Below, in pieces: positions 1-11,134 of a stretch of DNA of 64,000 nucleotides. The position numbers and the translations under genes are program-made. Source of the DNA: Telmatactis stephensoni (lineage: Eukaryota; Cnidaria; Anthozoa; Actiniaria; Isophelliidae); contig JALIZF010001868.1 of assembly GCA_029948255.1 (NCBI GenBank), positions 682,001-746,000 on the forward strand. The letters run 5' to 3'. Each line of letters begins with the position of its first letter. Within the stretch, counting starts at the first letter, position 1. The notes beneath the pieces were generated by a model, which was given only the letters and a program-made list of their open reading frames with translations, was not told where the DNA came from and made no database searches.

Positions 1-540
1 ATGGTTGAGACTACTCCACAAGCTAAGGATTATTGTCTTGTCAGTATAAACGTCAAGATAATCAGAAGTGGTTTTTATCCCCTCACTTGTATGCCAGTCT
101 TGGTAACAACTCAAAATGGCTGCCGTTTAGGTTCATAACTTTAACCAGTGACTAGACATTGGTTGCACCGACGATTAATTGTAAATAAGGCCTATCCTGG
201 GTCCTTAAGTCGCCGTTTTTTACTGCAACTTAATGCAATTTAAGGCGTTCTAAGGCGTTTTAAGAAAATGTGGAGAAATTTGTGTAATTTTTAAGACGTT
301 CAGTTACGGCGTTTTTAAGCGTTTTAAGTCGTTTTAAGTCAACTTATGAAAAGAGTTGAATTAAATGAAATTAACCTAAGGCCACCTTAGGCTACATTGA
401 GTATTTTACGGAGTTTTAAGGCAACTTATGGTCTTGGATTAGGCCTTATAGCAAATGGCCATTTAGCTCTAATCAATATATACGTGTATATTTAACCAGG
501 AAGACGATTTGCAACGTTGACTGAAAATATTGATTGGGTA
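1..540. repeat. Upstream module, copy a (direct repeat)
   Basis: The first 190 bases resemble about 1320-1500 and about 8880-9030: all share a CTTGTTATAAACG/CTTGTCAGTATAAACG-like stretch, the word CAAGA, and a tract ending CAAAATG(G/T)CTGCCG. The stretch 465-540 (AATCAATATA, GGAAGACGATT, GCAACGTTGA) recurs at 1528-1585. This is therefore a diverged direct repeat of the leader region of the TPR-CHAT unit. No gene is seen in it. Confidence 0.65.
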
Positions 541-544
541 ACGT

Positions 545-1085
545 TGATTAACGTAGGTAGACTTTTGCATTTGTGCTTGTTTGAGAAAAGACCATCCTCA
601 TGCAGGAAGAACCCAGGTAATAATTCTGTCACTCGTTTCTGAGAGCGTAAATGAAGTGACAGAATAGTTCCCCCTATTATTGCGTGTATGAAAAAAGACA
701 AGCCCTGGCAATTAGTGTTCATAAACTATTAAACTTTATTTCTTGTGTATTTTTAAGTTCTCAAAATCAAGTATTCATATTTACAATTTTAATCAGGAAA
801 AATTCATGCCCGTTAAAGAGACTTTGTTACTGCGAAAACGCTTGTATCGCGACCAACAACGAATTCAAACCGTTCAGTTGTTTGAATTCGAGTATTTTCT
901 GATCCGCCAATCATGTGAAGGGGACGGAGCTTGTCGTAACGTAAAGCTTGTAGTAACGCAAAGTTTTCGGTCGCGATACAAACTTTTTCGCAGTAATCGT
1001 ACGGTAACACAGGCATCCCGGTCAACCACCTTGGATAAGTACCGCGCGCACGAAGACCTCACACCGACGTGTGGTAAGCCTGTGT
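545..1085. repeat. Flanking module shared with 6005-6570
   Basis: This segment is closely matched by 6005-6570, including AGACTTTTGCATTT, GTTTGAGAAAAGACCATCC, the small hairpin CTGTCACTCGTTTCTG/AAATGAAGTGACAG, and ACAAGCCCTG. It contains a palindrome: GTTACTGCGAAAACGC near 828 is matched in reverse complement by the segment ending CGCAGTAATC near 1000. Small open frames here are not conserved between copies and are not taken as genes. It is probably a MITE-like palindrome carried along in the tandem duplication. Confidence 0.6.
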
Positions 1086-1319
1086 TTTATAAAAAATATT
1101 TTGTCATGTTTTTGTACTCGTACAACTTTTATACTAAATATTGACCATCTCATCAGTAGCCTATAGGCATAATTTTTTAATGTAAGAAAACGGTACATTG
1201 TTTCTTAGAAACATTTTACTTGAATATCGTGTTAGTACTGCTGACGTAGAGCAGAGATTTATATTTGTAACCAAGCCTTCTTTGTCATAACGCCTTGTTG
1301 GGACCAATATTATAACCAT

Positions 1320-1600
1320 TTAAGTTCGGTTGAGACTTCAAGCTAAGTATATCATCTTGTTATAAACGGCGCCAAGACACTCAGTGGTGATTTTAACCTC
1401 ACTTTTATCTCCGGATTGATTACGATTCAAAATGTCTGCCGCTTAGTTTTAAAATTATAGCCAATGGTGTTATAGTGTTAGACGTTGGTTGCACATATAA
1501 TGACCCCCCGGGAATGACCCTCTGGCTCTAATCAATATATGTGTGTATAGTTAGCCCGGAAGACGATTGGCAACGTTGAAAATATTAATTAAACTTAATT
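1320..1600. repeat. Upstream module, copy b
   Basis: This is the second copy of the module at 1-540 and matches 8880-9060 upstream of the second TPR-CHAT gene. It ends in the GGAAGACGATTGGCAACGTTGA stretch also seen near 510. It looks like part of the promoter-proximal DNA of the duplicated unit. 1600-2030 holds nothing recognised. Confidence 0.6.
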
Positions 1601-2039
1601 AAATGTGGTTAAATAAAAATTTAAGCAAAATTAAACCTGAACCAAGTTGCCATTTATCGCAAGCGTATGTCGAGGCCGGCGGTAACGCACTTCGCGTTCT
1701 TCGCCTCACGCGAGTCACGCAAGAAGATAGCTGACGCTAGTCGCTATTCAATTTCACCTAGCTGGGTGCTATCCGATTTCGCTATCGCTAGCTTTCGCAG
1801 TTGTACGCTATACGCATCTACTTGTGATGAGTTTTATTTGAAATGAATTTGACGAGCTTGTCGCTCATGAACAATAAGATAACGAGTCAAAAAAACAGTT
1901 CGCATAGTGATGGGAAGTCACTCAGCGATCAAAGTCACGGAATCTTAAATTTGAAAATCCAGACTGCATGGAAAGTCATGCTTAAAAAATGGCTGAGTTC
2001 AAGGAAAATTGCTTTTTAGCTTAAGGTTAAAAATGAGAA

Positions 2040-2640
2040 CCTTTTGATTTCGTGATATGTGGATACATCATGGAATTTTGTTTACCATTTTCTGGGTGAA
2101 CCCTGCTGACAGTTTTTCAATGTATTCAATCTCTCGAAACTCACAAACAAAATGGAATGCCAATAATTGCAATTTGGTCAAACCGGAACACGAGTTACTA
2201 TGCATGCATAATAGTTTTCAAAGTTTGTTATTTTCCTGTTTACTTGTCTTCTCTAACCTGCTTTCTTCACTTCTGAAGCTTCAACCCAGGTAAGGATATT
2301 ATGTACAGTCAAGTGTAGATGGCAAAAGAATACTGAAAAACCAAACGATTTAAGGTTTTACCGCGACAAAACTTAGGATACATGCATGATATCAATATAA
2401 TGGTAATATAGCCCAAATCGCCTTGGAAAACGTTTGGTTTTTCAAGGCATTTTTTTACGAGCATTTGACATATTTACTAACATCAACTACTTTAACGAGT
2501 TCATCTAGTTTGTTTTATTTATTTATTTTGGCGGTTTGTTTATTCATTTGTTTTTTGTTTGTATTCGAAATCACACCGAATGCGATTGCAATGACGAAAA
2601 ATAATCAGCACTAGACCCGAAAGGCTTTAAAATCTAGTGT
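2040..2640 (+). promoter_or_regulatory. Duplicated leader segment with 5' splice donor
   Basis: This stretch is almost identical to 9270-9880. Both copies hold a clear donor, CCCAG|GTAAGG (exon end 2289 here, about 9526 in the second copy), and both TPR-CHAT genes begin just after a matching acceptor (TTTAATTTAG|TGCCCTGCAG at 2911 and about 11111). I infer a 5' untranslated exon ending at 2289 and an intron to 2911. The frame that would join to the TPR start has a stop just before the donor and no ATG, so the exon is not coding. The 78-codon open frame across it is treated as incidental. Confidence 0.5.
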
Positions 2641-2934
2641 AATTGTGCAATGGTTTATTGTTTGCGAGTAAATGCTGGTTTCCATCCAGTATGAATTAGA
2701 ATACTAATAATTTAATGACGAAAAAGCGCTGCAAGACAGCCGAAGTTTTCCCACTTACATATCCGTTATGAAAGAGCCGTTTACAAGTATAGCATCTCAG
2801 TCAGTTCAATTATAATGATGTAAACCAATGGAATTTTACAGCAACGTTATCATTTTTTAAAAAAGTGGCGGCTAGAGTTTTTAGTCACTGCTAATCCTTT
2901 TTTTAATTTAGTGCCCTGCAGATACGTGGAAAAA

Positions 2935-5686
2935 ATGGAAAAACGATTAAAAAGAATACAAAACTTGTTTGGTGAAATTATGGCAACAGCCGACGAAAAG
3001 AAGAAATTGAGTCTTTATGATCGTCTTGAAAAAATGAGCCTATACAGCGATTCCCTGGGGACGGCTGCAGAGAATTTTCAGGATCGTCTTGAAAAATTGA
3101 GCCTAGAAATCGATTCCCAGGGAATAGCTGCAGAGGATTTTCAGGACAAAAGAATAAAAAGGATTGTCTATAGAAGTAAAGGATATTTCTCTTTCATTCA
3201 TGCCAACTTCCAAGAATCTATTCAGTGTTACGAAAAAGAGAAGACGCTTGCCAAAGAGTTGGACGACAAAAACAGCGAAGCAAGAGTAAGTTGTGACCTA
3301 GGAGCGGTATATAATAACCAAGGGAACTATGCCAAGGCTATTGAGCTAAATAAAGAGTCCTTGAACATCGCTGTGAATATTGCTAATAAAAGTGTACAGG
3401 CTTCAGCAAATGAAAATCTTGGAGCCGTTTATCGAAACCTTGGTGACTATCACAAGGCAGTTCAATATCATCAGTACCAGTTAGAAATCTTCAAAGATAT
3501 CGGTTCTGAACATGGAAAAGCTCGAGCTTATAATGGTTTAGGAAACGCTTACATGTTACTTGGTAACTACAACGATGCAATAAAGTGTCTGAAAAAGGCT
3601 AAGACAAAGTGCACTAAGTTTTCATTCAAAAAGGGACAAGCGAATGCGCTTGGTGATTTGGGAGTAGCCTATGAAATGCTCGGCCAGTATCACGAAGCCT
3701 TTCAGCACGAAATGAAAACTCTAGAAATCGTAGAGCAAACAGGAGACAAGTTTAAAGAGGGAAGAATTCTTGGAAATTTAGGAGCTTGTCTCATTATGAT
3801 GCCGCATCAGAGGAAACAAGCAATTCGTTACTTGAAACGAAGCCTAAAGATTGCTCAGAACCCGGACGTGAACGACAGACAAAGCGAAGGAAACGCTTAC
3901 CTAAATCTTGGAAAGTGTAAGATAGCTGTTGGTCGATATAACAGGGCGTTGGAATTCTTTAATAAGCAGATTGATATAGCTATAGACATCAAGGACAGAG
4001 GTTTAGAAGCCGAGGGATATGCCAACAAGGGTAAGGTTCATCACTTGTTAAAGAACTACCAAGAAGCGATTGTCTGGTATGAAAAGGGCTTAAACATTGC
4101 CAAGGACATTGACAGCAAGAAGAAACAAGCTGCAAGCTACCAAGGCCTTGGAAGGGTGTATGCAGACTTATCAATGCTTGGTGGTGAGGACGAGGAAAGA
4201 GAGCAGAATATTGACAAGTCCATTGGCTACTTGAAAAAATCACTTGACTGTAGCGAGGAGCTCTTTGATAATCTCAAAGAACAAGACAGTCTGAAGATAT
4301 CATTCCTTGAAACGTTTGCCGAAAATTACAAGTATCTGACCGAAGTGCTGGTACAAAATAAAAGATATGACGAAGCACTTTTGGCAACTGAACGTGGAAG
4401 AGCGCGTGCATTAGATGATCGATTGGCTTCAGAGTATAACATCTGCAGGAGCGGCAAGTGTGCTCTCAACTCATGCACTGAAGTGGAAAACATGGCATCG
4501 CAACACTGCTCCATCCTTTTTTATGCGTCTCTACAAAGTTTATTGTGTATTTGGGCTGTTGGCTCCGCTCGTTCATCCCCTTTGCTTTTTACTAATGAAG
4601 CAGAACTTTCCGGCAAACTTGTTAGTAATGCTTATAATAAACTGGATGTCAGGGAAGTCAAGTGCGAAGATCGATCAATCCAGACGACTACTGAATCCAG
4701 TGAAACAGACAAAGTGCCATTGGTCCAGAAAAACCGTGTCCTGCATGGAACTGGGCAGCTGGTGCATACCGATGCAAGGCGATGCATACCACGCGAAGAT
4801 CTGTACGACAGCTACGACGGCGACAATCCAAACCCACTTGAAAGCTTGTACAACGCTTTGATATCTCCAGTGCGGCACCTACACACTAAAGACGAGATTG
4901 TCATCATCCCTGACGGGTACTTATCCACTGTACCATTTGCAGCACTACGAGATCCAAACACCAGACAGTTTCTCTCTGAAACAAAGTGCATTCGTCTTGC
5001 ACCATCGTTAACATCGCTTAAGGAACTGCAAGAATGTGCTGATCTTCACAACAAGACAGGTGCGTTGATAATTGGAAATCCCCAGGTTGGCCAAGTGATG
5101 TTCAGAGGAGAAAGGAAAGACATCACTGACCTTCCGTGTGCACAACGGGAAGCTGAAAAGATTGCTAATTTGCTTGGTGTTGAGCCATTCATAGGACCAC
5201 AAGCGACCAAGGAGAGGGTCAAACAAAACTTACGTGATGGTGTGGCTGTCATTCACTTTGCAGCTCACGGCAACGACAGATGGAGAAATTCTACTAACAC
5301 CAACAACAACTAGTGACTTGGCGAGTGAACGAGATTACATCCTGACCATGAAAGAAGTCCAGGAAAGTGGTGTTCGCCCCCAGCTTGTTGTGCTGAGCTG
5401 CTGTCACAGTGGTCGTGGCGAAGTCAAAGCAGAAGGAGTAGTTGGAATGAGTCGAGCTTTCCTTGCTGCAGGAGCTCGAGCTGTAGTAGCGTCACTCTGG
5501 GCCATTGCTGACGAAGCTACCATGGTGTTTATGGAAAAGTTTTACACTAATTTGAAAAAAGGAGAAAGTGCAAGTAAGAGCCTACAACAAGCCATGAAAG
5601 ATATGAGAGAAATACCAAGGTACAGTGAACCACAGTTCTGGGCTCCGTTTTTTCTGATTGGTGATGACGTTACCATTAACTTTTAG
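2935..5686 (+). pseudogene. TPR-CHAT protein copy 1, frameshifted in CHAT domain
   Basis: The reading frame opens at ATG 2935, 23 bases after the splice acceptor. A GTG at 2911 lies partly in the acceptor and is not a likely start. The N-terminus has two roughly 22-residue repeats (DRLEKMSLYSDSLGTAAENF type). About eight TPRs of 40 residues follow (LGAVYNNQGNYAKAIE type), then a linker and a CHAT peptidase domain from about residue 630. The catalytic His motif HFAAHG is followed at once by an extra base near 5270, compared with copy 2. The first frame stops at 5313; the rest (VVLSCCHSG with the Cys, [23 protein letters not shown]) continues one frame over to the stop at 5686. The His and Cys of the expected dyad are thus in different frames. 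CHAT domains are caspase-clan proteases; coral family members are often annotated TTC28-like. It is either a recent pseudogene or an indel error in the assembly. Confidence 0.8.
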
Positions 5687-6000
5687 ACATTAGACTTCAG
5701 ACTTTTTGTTTATTTGCTCGCACTTTACAATAATTACAGACTTTACACATTTACAAATGTTAGATAAATAATCAAATAAATCTGTTGGATAAGTCAATTA
5801 TTAACGAAACAAAAGGGAAGAACTGATGTAGAAAACACTCTTAGCCTGTTACTTTTGACAATACAAAACATTTGATGATATATGCTGAAAATAAACCACT
5901 TGCTATAGGATTGTAGGATTGTAACAAAAGCAGAACGATGAGATTTATTGGAATCCTTAGCACGTTAAGATTTTATCTAGTGACAATCAGAACAAGCAAC
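5687..6000 (+). other. Probable 3' UTR of TPR-CHAT copy 1
   Basis: The sequence after the stop is AT-rich. It contains AATAAA-type hexamers near 5767 and 5775 (AGATAAATAATCAAATAAATC), a plausible polyadenylation signal. No other coding content is seen. Confidence 0.4.
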
Positions 6001-6004
6001 GTAC

Positions 6005-6570
6005 TTAGACTTTTGCATTTTTGCTTGTTTGAGAAAAGACCATCCCCATGAACCAAGGGAATATTTCTGTCACTCGTTTCTGGGAGCGTAAATGAAGTGA
6101 CAGAATAATACCATCTGGTTTTGCGTGTATAAGAAAAGACAAGCCCTGACAATTAGTATTCATAAACTATTATACTTTACTTCTTGTGTATTTTCAAGCT
6201 CTTAAAATCTAGTATTTACAATTTGTCAGAAAAAATCATACCCATTAAAGAAACTTTGTTACTGCGAAAACGCCTGTATCGAGACCATCAACGAATTCAA
6301 ACGCCTCAAGGCACCTCAATGCCGATGGCAAACGTGGATCGAGGTCGCGCGGATCGAGGGCATTTGCATAAGCTCCTCGCCCTTTACATGAATGGCGAAT
6401 GAGAAAAAAAAACTCAAATTCAACTGAAAGTTTAAAGTTGTCGGTCGTGATACAAGCTTTTTCGCAGTAATCGTACGTCAACACAGGCAGCCCGGTCAAC
6501 CGCCTTGGATAAGTGCCGCGCGCACAAAGACCTCACATCGACAGGTGGTAACCCTGTGTTATTTTGTCAT
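6005..6570. repeat. Second copy of the 545-1085 flanking module
   Basis: This is a diverged copy of 545-1085 with the same inner palindrome (TTACTGCGAAAACGCCTG near 6259, matched in reverse complement by the segment ending CGCAGTAATCG near 6473). About 70 bases between the arms differ, including a GC-rich insert at 6305-6380 absent from the first copy. 6570-7240 has one 139-codon open frame with no recognisable domain and is left unannotated. Confidence 0.55.
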
Positions 6571-7249
6571 GTTCTTGTACTCGTACAACAATTTTTACTC
6601 GCGCCAGGCCGCAGGCCGCGCGAGTCTAGGTTCCCAACAGGTTTCGTCGTCGTCGTAGTTCATGTCACACTAGAGAACCTACACATGGGTTTCCTGTGTT
6701 TAGACAATGTTTCCTGTCGCCTTGCGAAATGGCCATTCTTGCGCAATACTGTACACGCGCAATGCATTACTGGGTGCTTCAACCATGCTTCAAGTGACCA
6801 AGCTCCGCCATTAGACATGAGATTTCGAAGTAAGTTTTTAGCCTTTTTCTCCGTGATTATTGTTGTTCTTTTCATATGTCAGATAGAATTACCGTTTACA
6901 AATCTAGAGGAGATGTCTTGTTGAATATTTTGCTGATTCATAGAAGATTTTAAAGCTTCATCGATCGTACTTGAAATAAGACGGCGGGGACTTCAAATCG
7001 GTCTTCTCAAAACCTAACCAAAGCATTCTAGAATCTATCAGGAACCACACACAGTTCCATTAGACGTAGTACTTTTATTGTCAATAATGAATTTAAGAAA
7101 TATACATGGAAATAAAGCTTTTGTTTTTTTTCAAAGTCTTGTTTTGAACAGTGATATTTTCATGTGCGTGATCGAGAAAGAATACCAGTCTCGAGAAATA
7201 CACGCATCATAAATAAATCCAGGAAAACTACAAGTCATCTGTTAAAAAT

Positions 7250-8455
7250 AATTGAATTATCACAGAGCAGTGAATCATTCCAATTTTATTCTGTCAAGTG
7301 ATATAGAAACAAATCATGGTCCTATTGATCCCTTTAAGACTATCTAAGCACCTTATAGTCAAAACAAAGTGGTGTTGTTTGGGTTCAATGTACTTGTAGG
7401 TACCAAGTGCATGTGTACTGAGCCATGTCCCTTACATCACTAATATTTGCCCACAGAAATAATGGTATTTCATCATCAATAACTTAGTTCAAATAATGAA
7501 CATTGGTAATGAACTGTATGGTAGTTTATCTAGACCATCCTGACAAACATTTTTAATGTTATAAACAAGAACCTGAAATAATTTCCATATTTACTACAGG
7601 TACAGTCCAAGCTACAATGGTATATTCGGTATATTCATGACTGTTGTACACTTGTCTAGAAATTTTTGATTACTGTACATCATTGGTGAATATAATGCAG
7701 TCTTTAATCACACAAAATTATATCTAATTCATAATAACAATTAGTTGTAGTACTGTGGCCATGTACTGTACCTCAGATGGTAAAAACTATTTGATTCACA
7801 GGGTAACTGGGCTACCTGTGGCTATTGGCATTGGGTGATACAGATATCAATGTGCATCTAATTATAGGCTGTTCAGCAGAAGTATTAAGTGAACTGTGGA
7901 ATTTTGTTCCATGTTCTACAAATGAGCTTAAAGTCTCTGAATTCCAATACCAGGTAGATTTTATCAGAGAAAACCAAAGAGCATACAAAGATATACCACA
8001 ACAGCATTATAATAAAGTCAGGTTCCTTGAGGGTGAGGCATAGCAATCAGATTGCATTTCTAGCATGTGAAGCAAAATAGTTTTTACCCTCTGAGGTACA
8101 GTACATGGCTACAGTACTACAACCAATTGTTATTATGAATGAGATATAATTTTGTGTGATTAAAGACTGCATTGTATTCACCAATTTGTACAGTAATCAA
8201 AAGTTTCTAGTGTACAGTTTATAGTCATGAATATACCACTGTAGCTTGGACTGTAGTCAAGTATATAGGTAGTACTGCATATGGAAAATATTTCAGGTAC
8301 TTTTTGACGGGACAGTCTAGATGAACTACCACACTGCAGAGTACCTGCATTCAACCCAAACAATAGCACATTGTCTTGACTATAAGGTGCTTGGATAGTC
8401 TTATATCACTTGAGAGAATAAAATTGGAATGATTCACTCTGTGATTCAAATTCAG
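7250..8455. mobile_element. 1.2 kb fold-back element
   Basis: The left arm (about 7250-7800) and right arm (about 8075-8455) are inverted repeats. Examples are GTGAATCATTCCAATTTTAT near 7271 against the complementary run near 8430, and GTAGTACTGTGGCCATGTAC near 7746 against GTACATGGCTACAGTACTAC near 8103. The ends carry TCACAGAG / CTCTGTGA. The central 270 bases hold a 72-codon open frame (7825-8043) not recognised as any protein. No transposase is seen, so this is a non-autonomous fold-back or MITE. Transcription through it would make a long hairpin RNA. Confidence 0.75.
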
Positions 8456-8624
8456 TTTAAGTAGAATGCTTCGCATCCACGAGTTAAAAACCTCACTATC
8501 ACCCTCTGTCAATCCCCCCAGACTATCCACTTTCTATCATACTTGCTCAAAGCCCGCACATCTTAGACTGCGAGCAGTCCCACTTCTTTAAAAAATAATT
8601 GTACAAATTATTAAAAGTCTTGAA

Positions 8625-8790
8625 TTTCGTATAAGGTTGATTTATTTGAACTCGTGAAAAAATAGTATGCGTAATATTTAGTACTAGACTCTAAACCAGT
8701 TGTTTACCTTTTTTTCTTTATCAACTAGTACAAACTAAATAGTCGTTTTTCTTTAACGGGTTAAATAGAATCACTCTAGTACTGCTGAGT
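8625..8790. mobile_element. MITE, AGAGTGATT family, copy 1
   Basis: The core CTAAATAGTCGTTTTTCTTT and the end AATCACTCTAGTA match elements at 54165-54315 and 60820-61205. The fragment abuts the leader module of the second TPR-CHAT unit at about 8775. Confidence 0.6.
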
Positions 8791-8879
8791 TAGATGAAAC
8801 ATTTGTAGCGTGCGGATATTTTAACTTGTAACCAAGCCTTCTTCGTCATGGCGCATATATGACTGGGACCAATATTACG

Positions 8880-9060
8880 ACGCAATGAAGTTGCTCGAGA
8901 CTATACAAAGTACTTTTTGTCTTGTTATAAACGCCAAGACAGTCAGAAGTGATTTCATCCCCTCACGTTAATCCCTGGATTGGTTACAATTCAAAATGTC
9001 TGCCGTTTAGTTTTGTAATTAGTTTTTATTTAGCTATTGCAACGTTGAAAATATTAATTA
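8880..9060. repeat. Upstream module, copy c
   Basis: It matches the modules at 1-190 and 1320-1500 (CTTGTTATAAACGCCAAGAC, TCAAAATGTCTGCCG). Together with 9270-9880 it is the leader region of the second TPR-CHAT unit. This copy lacks the extra tandem repeat seen at the left edge of the window. Confidence 0.6.
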
Positions 9061-9269
9061 AATTGAGTCTTCATTGAAATGAATTTGACGAGCTTGTCGT
9101 ATCAATCATAACTCAGAACAATAGGATGACGAGATATAAAAAAAAACAGGGCTCACATTGTAATGGGAAGTCACGGAATCTGAAATTTGAAAATCCAGAC
9201 CTGGAAACTGAGTCATGGGGGAAAATGGCTTAGCTCAAGGAAAATAAAATTGCTTTTTACTCAATATTA

Positions 9270-9880
9270 GATGAAAACCTCTTGATTTTGGATATTTGGA
9301 TATATCGTGGAATTTTGTTTACCATTTTCTGGGTGAACCCTGCTGACAGTTTTTCAATGTATTCAGTCTCTCGAAACTCACAAACAAAATGGAATGCCAA
9401 TAATTGCAATTTGGTCAAACCGGAACACGAGTTACTATGCATGCATAATAGTCTTCAAAGTTTGTTATTTTCCTGTTTACTTGTCTTCTCTAACCTGCTT
9501 TCTTCACTTCTGAAGCTTCAACCCAGGTAAGGATATTATGTACAGTCAAGTGTAGATGGCAAAAGAATACTGAAAAACCAGATGATTTAAGGTTTTACCG
9601 CGACAAAACTTAGGATACATGCATGATATCAATATGGTAATATAACTCTTGCCCCAACGTTTGGTTTTTCAAGGCATTTTTTACCAGCATTTTAGATATT
9701 TACTAACATTAGCTACTTTAACGAGTTCATCTAGTTTGTTTGTTTATTTATTTTGGCGGTTTGTTTATTTATTTGTTTTTTTGTTTGTATTCGAAATCAC
9801 ACCGAATGCGATTGCAATGACGAAAAATAATCAGCACTAGACCCGAAAGGCTTTAAAATCTAGCGTAATTGTGCAATGGT
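9270..9880 (+). promoter_or_regulatory. Leader segment of TPR-CHAT unit 2
   Basis: It is a near-identical copy of 2040-2640, including the donor CCCAG|GTAAGG near 9526. It presumably holds the 5' untranslated exon of the second gene, spliced to the acceptor near 11111. If so, the intron is about 1.6 kb, longer than in unit 1 because 10020-11030 holds added DNA. Confidence 0.5.
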
Positions 9881-10027
9881 TTATTGTTTGCGAGTAAATG
9901 CTGGTTTTCCATCCAGTATGAATTAGAATACTTATAATTTAATGACGAAAAAGCGTTGCAAGACAGCCGAAGTTTTCCCGCTTACATATCCGTTCTGAAA
10001 GAGCCGTTTACAAGCATAGTAGTATTA

Positions 10028-10175
10028 TGTACTTATTGACTGAGTTGGAGGGTGGACGTGAAAATATTTGGCTCGAGATTAGGCCTTCCGCGAGGTCCGT
10101 ACAAATGACCAAGAGCCAAATATTTTCCCGTCCGTCCCGGCCCGAACTGACTCACTCAATAAGCATTTTATCATA
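10028..10175. mobile_element. Short palindromic element in unit 2 intron
   Basis: CTTATTGACTGAGTTGGAGG near 10031 is matched in reverse complement by the segment ending GACTCACTCAATAAG near 10165. The inner part GAAAATATTTGGCTC is also inverted. The outer CTTATTGACTG resembles the ends of the palindromes at 44376 and 50560. Confidence 0.6.
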
Positions 10176-10533
10176 TGACCTGATTTTTTTCTGTTATAAA
10201 AAGTGCTGTGGAATACAAATACAATTATAGCACACGGAAACGAGCAGGACCGTACGGGTTTTTCCGACCGGCTTGCGCAAAGTCTGTACGGCTCCAATCA
10301 CGTCATCTTTTCCGAAGGTTTCATTAAGAGCGTGCGAGCAGAGCCGTACGGGTCATGTGATAAATGAAGATATTTTCGTCTTGGACTGAAATAAATTGCA
10401 GTGTCAGTATTGCCCTTGTCAGTTCTTGCACGCTACCAAAGTGAATCTAAGATGGCAGCCGTAATTTTTGTTTCAGTTTGTTTGTTTGTTTGTTTTTTTC
10501 AATAATTACATTTTTCTATTTTTGAAGTAGAGA

Positions 10534-10860
10534 TTGTCCAAGTTTGTAAGAGAAATTAAAATCATGGAAATTCAACTGCGACAAAAAATTGTTTTGGTTA
10601 AAAAAGGGCAGAAAAAAAGAAAAGAAAAAAGACAAAGACAAAGACAAAAACGTTGCCACGGATCCCAGTCTCCACTTAGTATTCAAGATGGCGAAGGACT
10701 TGGCTCGCCACGTTCATCTGCGGATCTAATTTTTGACGATGAATATCTCTTTAAAATGAACGGTGACCCCGATTATTTATTCTCTCATCTTGAAGAACTA
10801 CTAAATATCAACATCGTGTTAGTTTTTCAGAAAAAAAGACATTTATTTTTCGAAAAGTGA
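10534..10860 (+). other. Unsupported 108-codon open frame
   Basis: The frame reads a very basic Lys/Arg/Gln tract followed by an acidic tail (DDEYLFKMNGDPDYLFSHLE). No domain is recognised. It lies in DNA inserted into the inferred 5' intron of the second TPR-CHAT gene and has no counterpart in unit 1. It may be chance or a remnant of the inserted sequence. It is reported because the second half reads more like protein than most open frames here. Confidence 0.2.
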
Positions 10861-11134
10861 CATTTTTCGCCCATTTTTTGACCCACGTAAACGACAATGC
10901 GACAATTTTGTTCGAGACCGTAAGTTGTAGTTGCCTAAAAGAATGACTTGGGTTTTTTTATACGGCATGTAAATAACGCTTTTAAAACAGATGAATAGTT
11001 AAAGAAGCATTCTGGTACCTTTTTTACTATGTTGGATTTTTTTTTTAACAGCAACGTCATCATTTTTCTTAAAAAGTAGCAGTCACTGTTAATTCTTTTT
11101 TTTTAATTTAGTGCCCTGCAGATACGTGGAAAAA

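Noticed and set aside
2057..2293. 78-codon open frame conserved in both TPR-CHAT units
   Set aside because: The whole DNA segment is duplicated with few changes, so conservation is not evidence of coding; joined at the donor, the frame does not match the TPR frame.
6505..6924. 139-codon frame
   Set aside because: Its first part lies in the duplicated flanking module, no domain is visible, and no splice or promoter support is seen.
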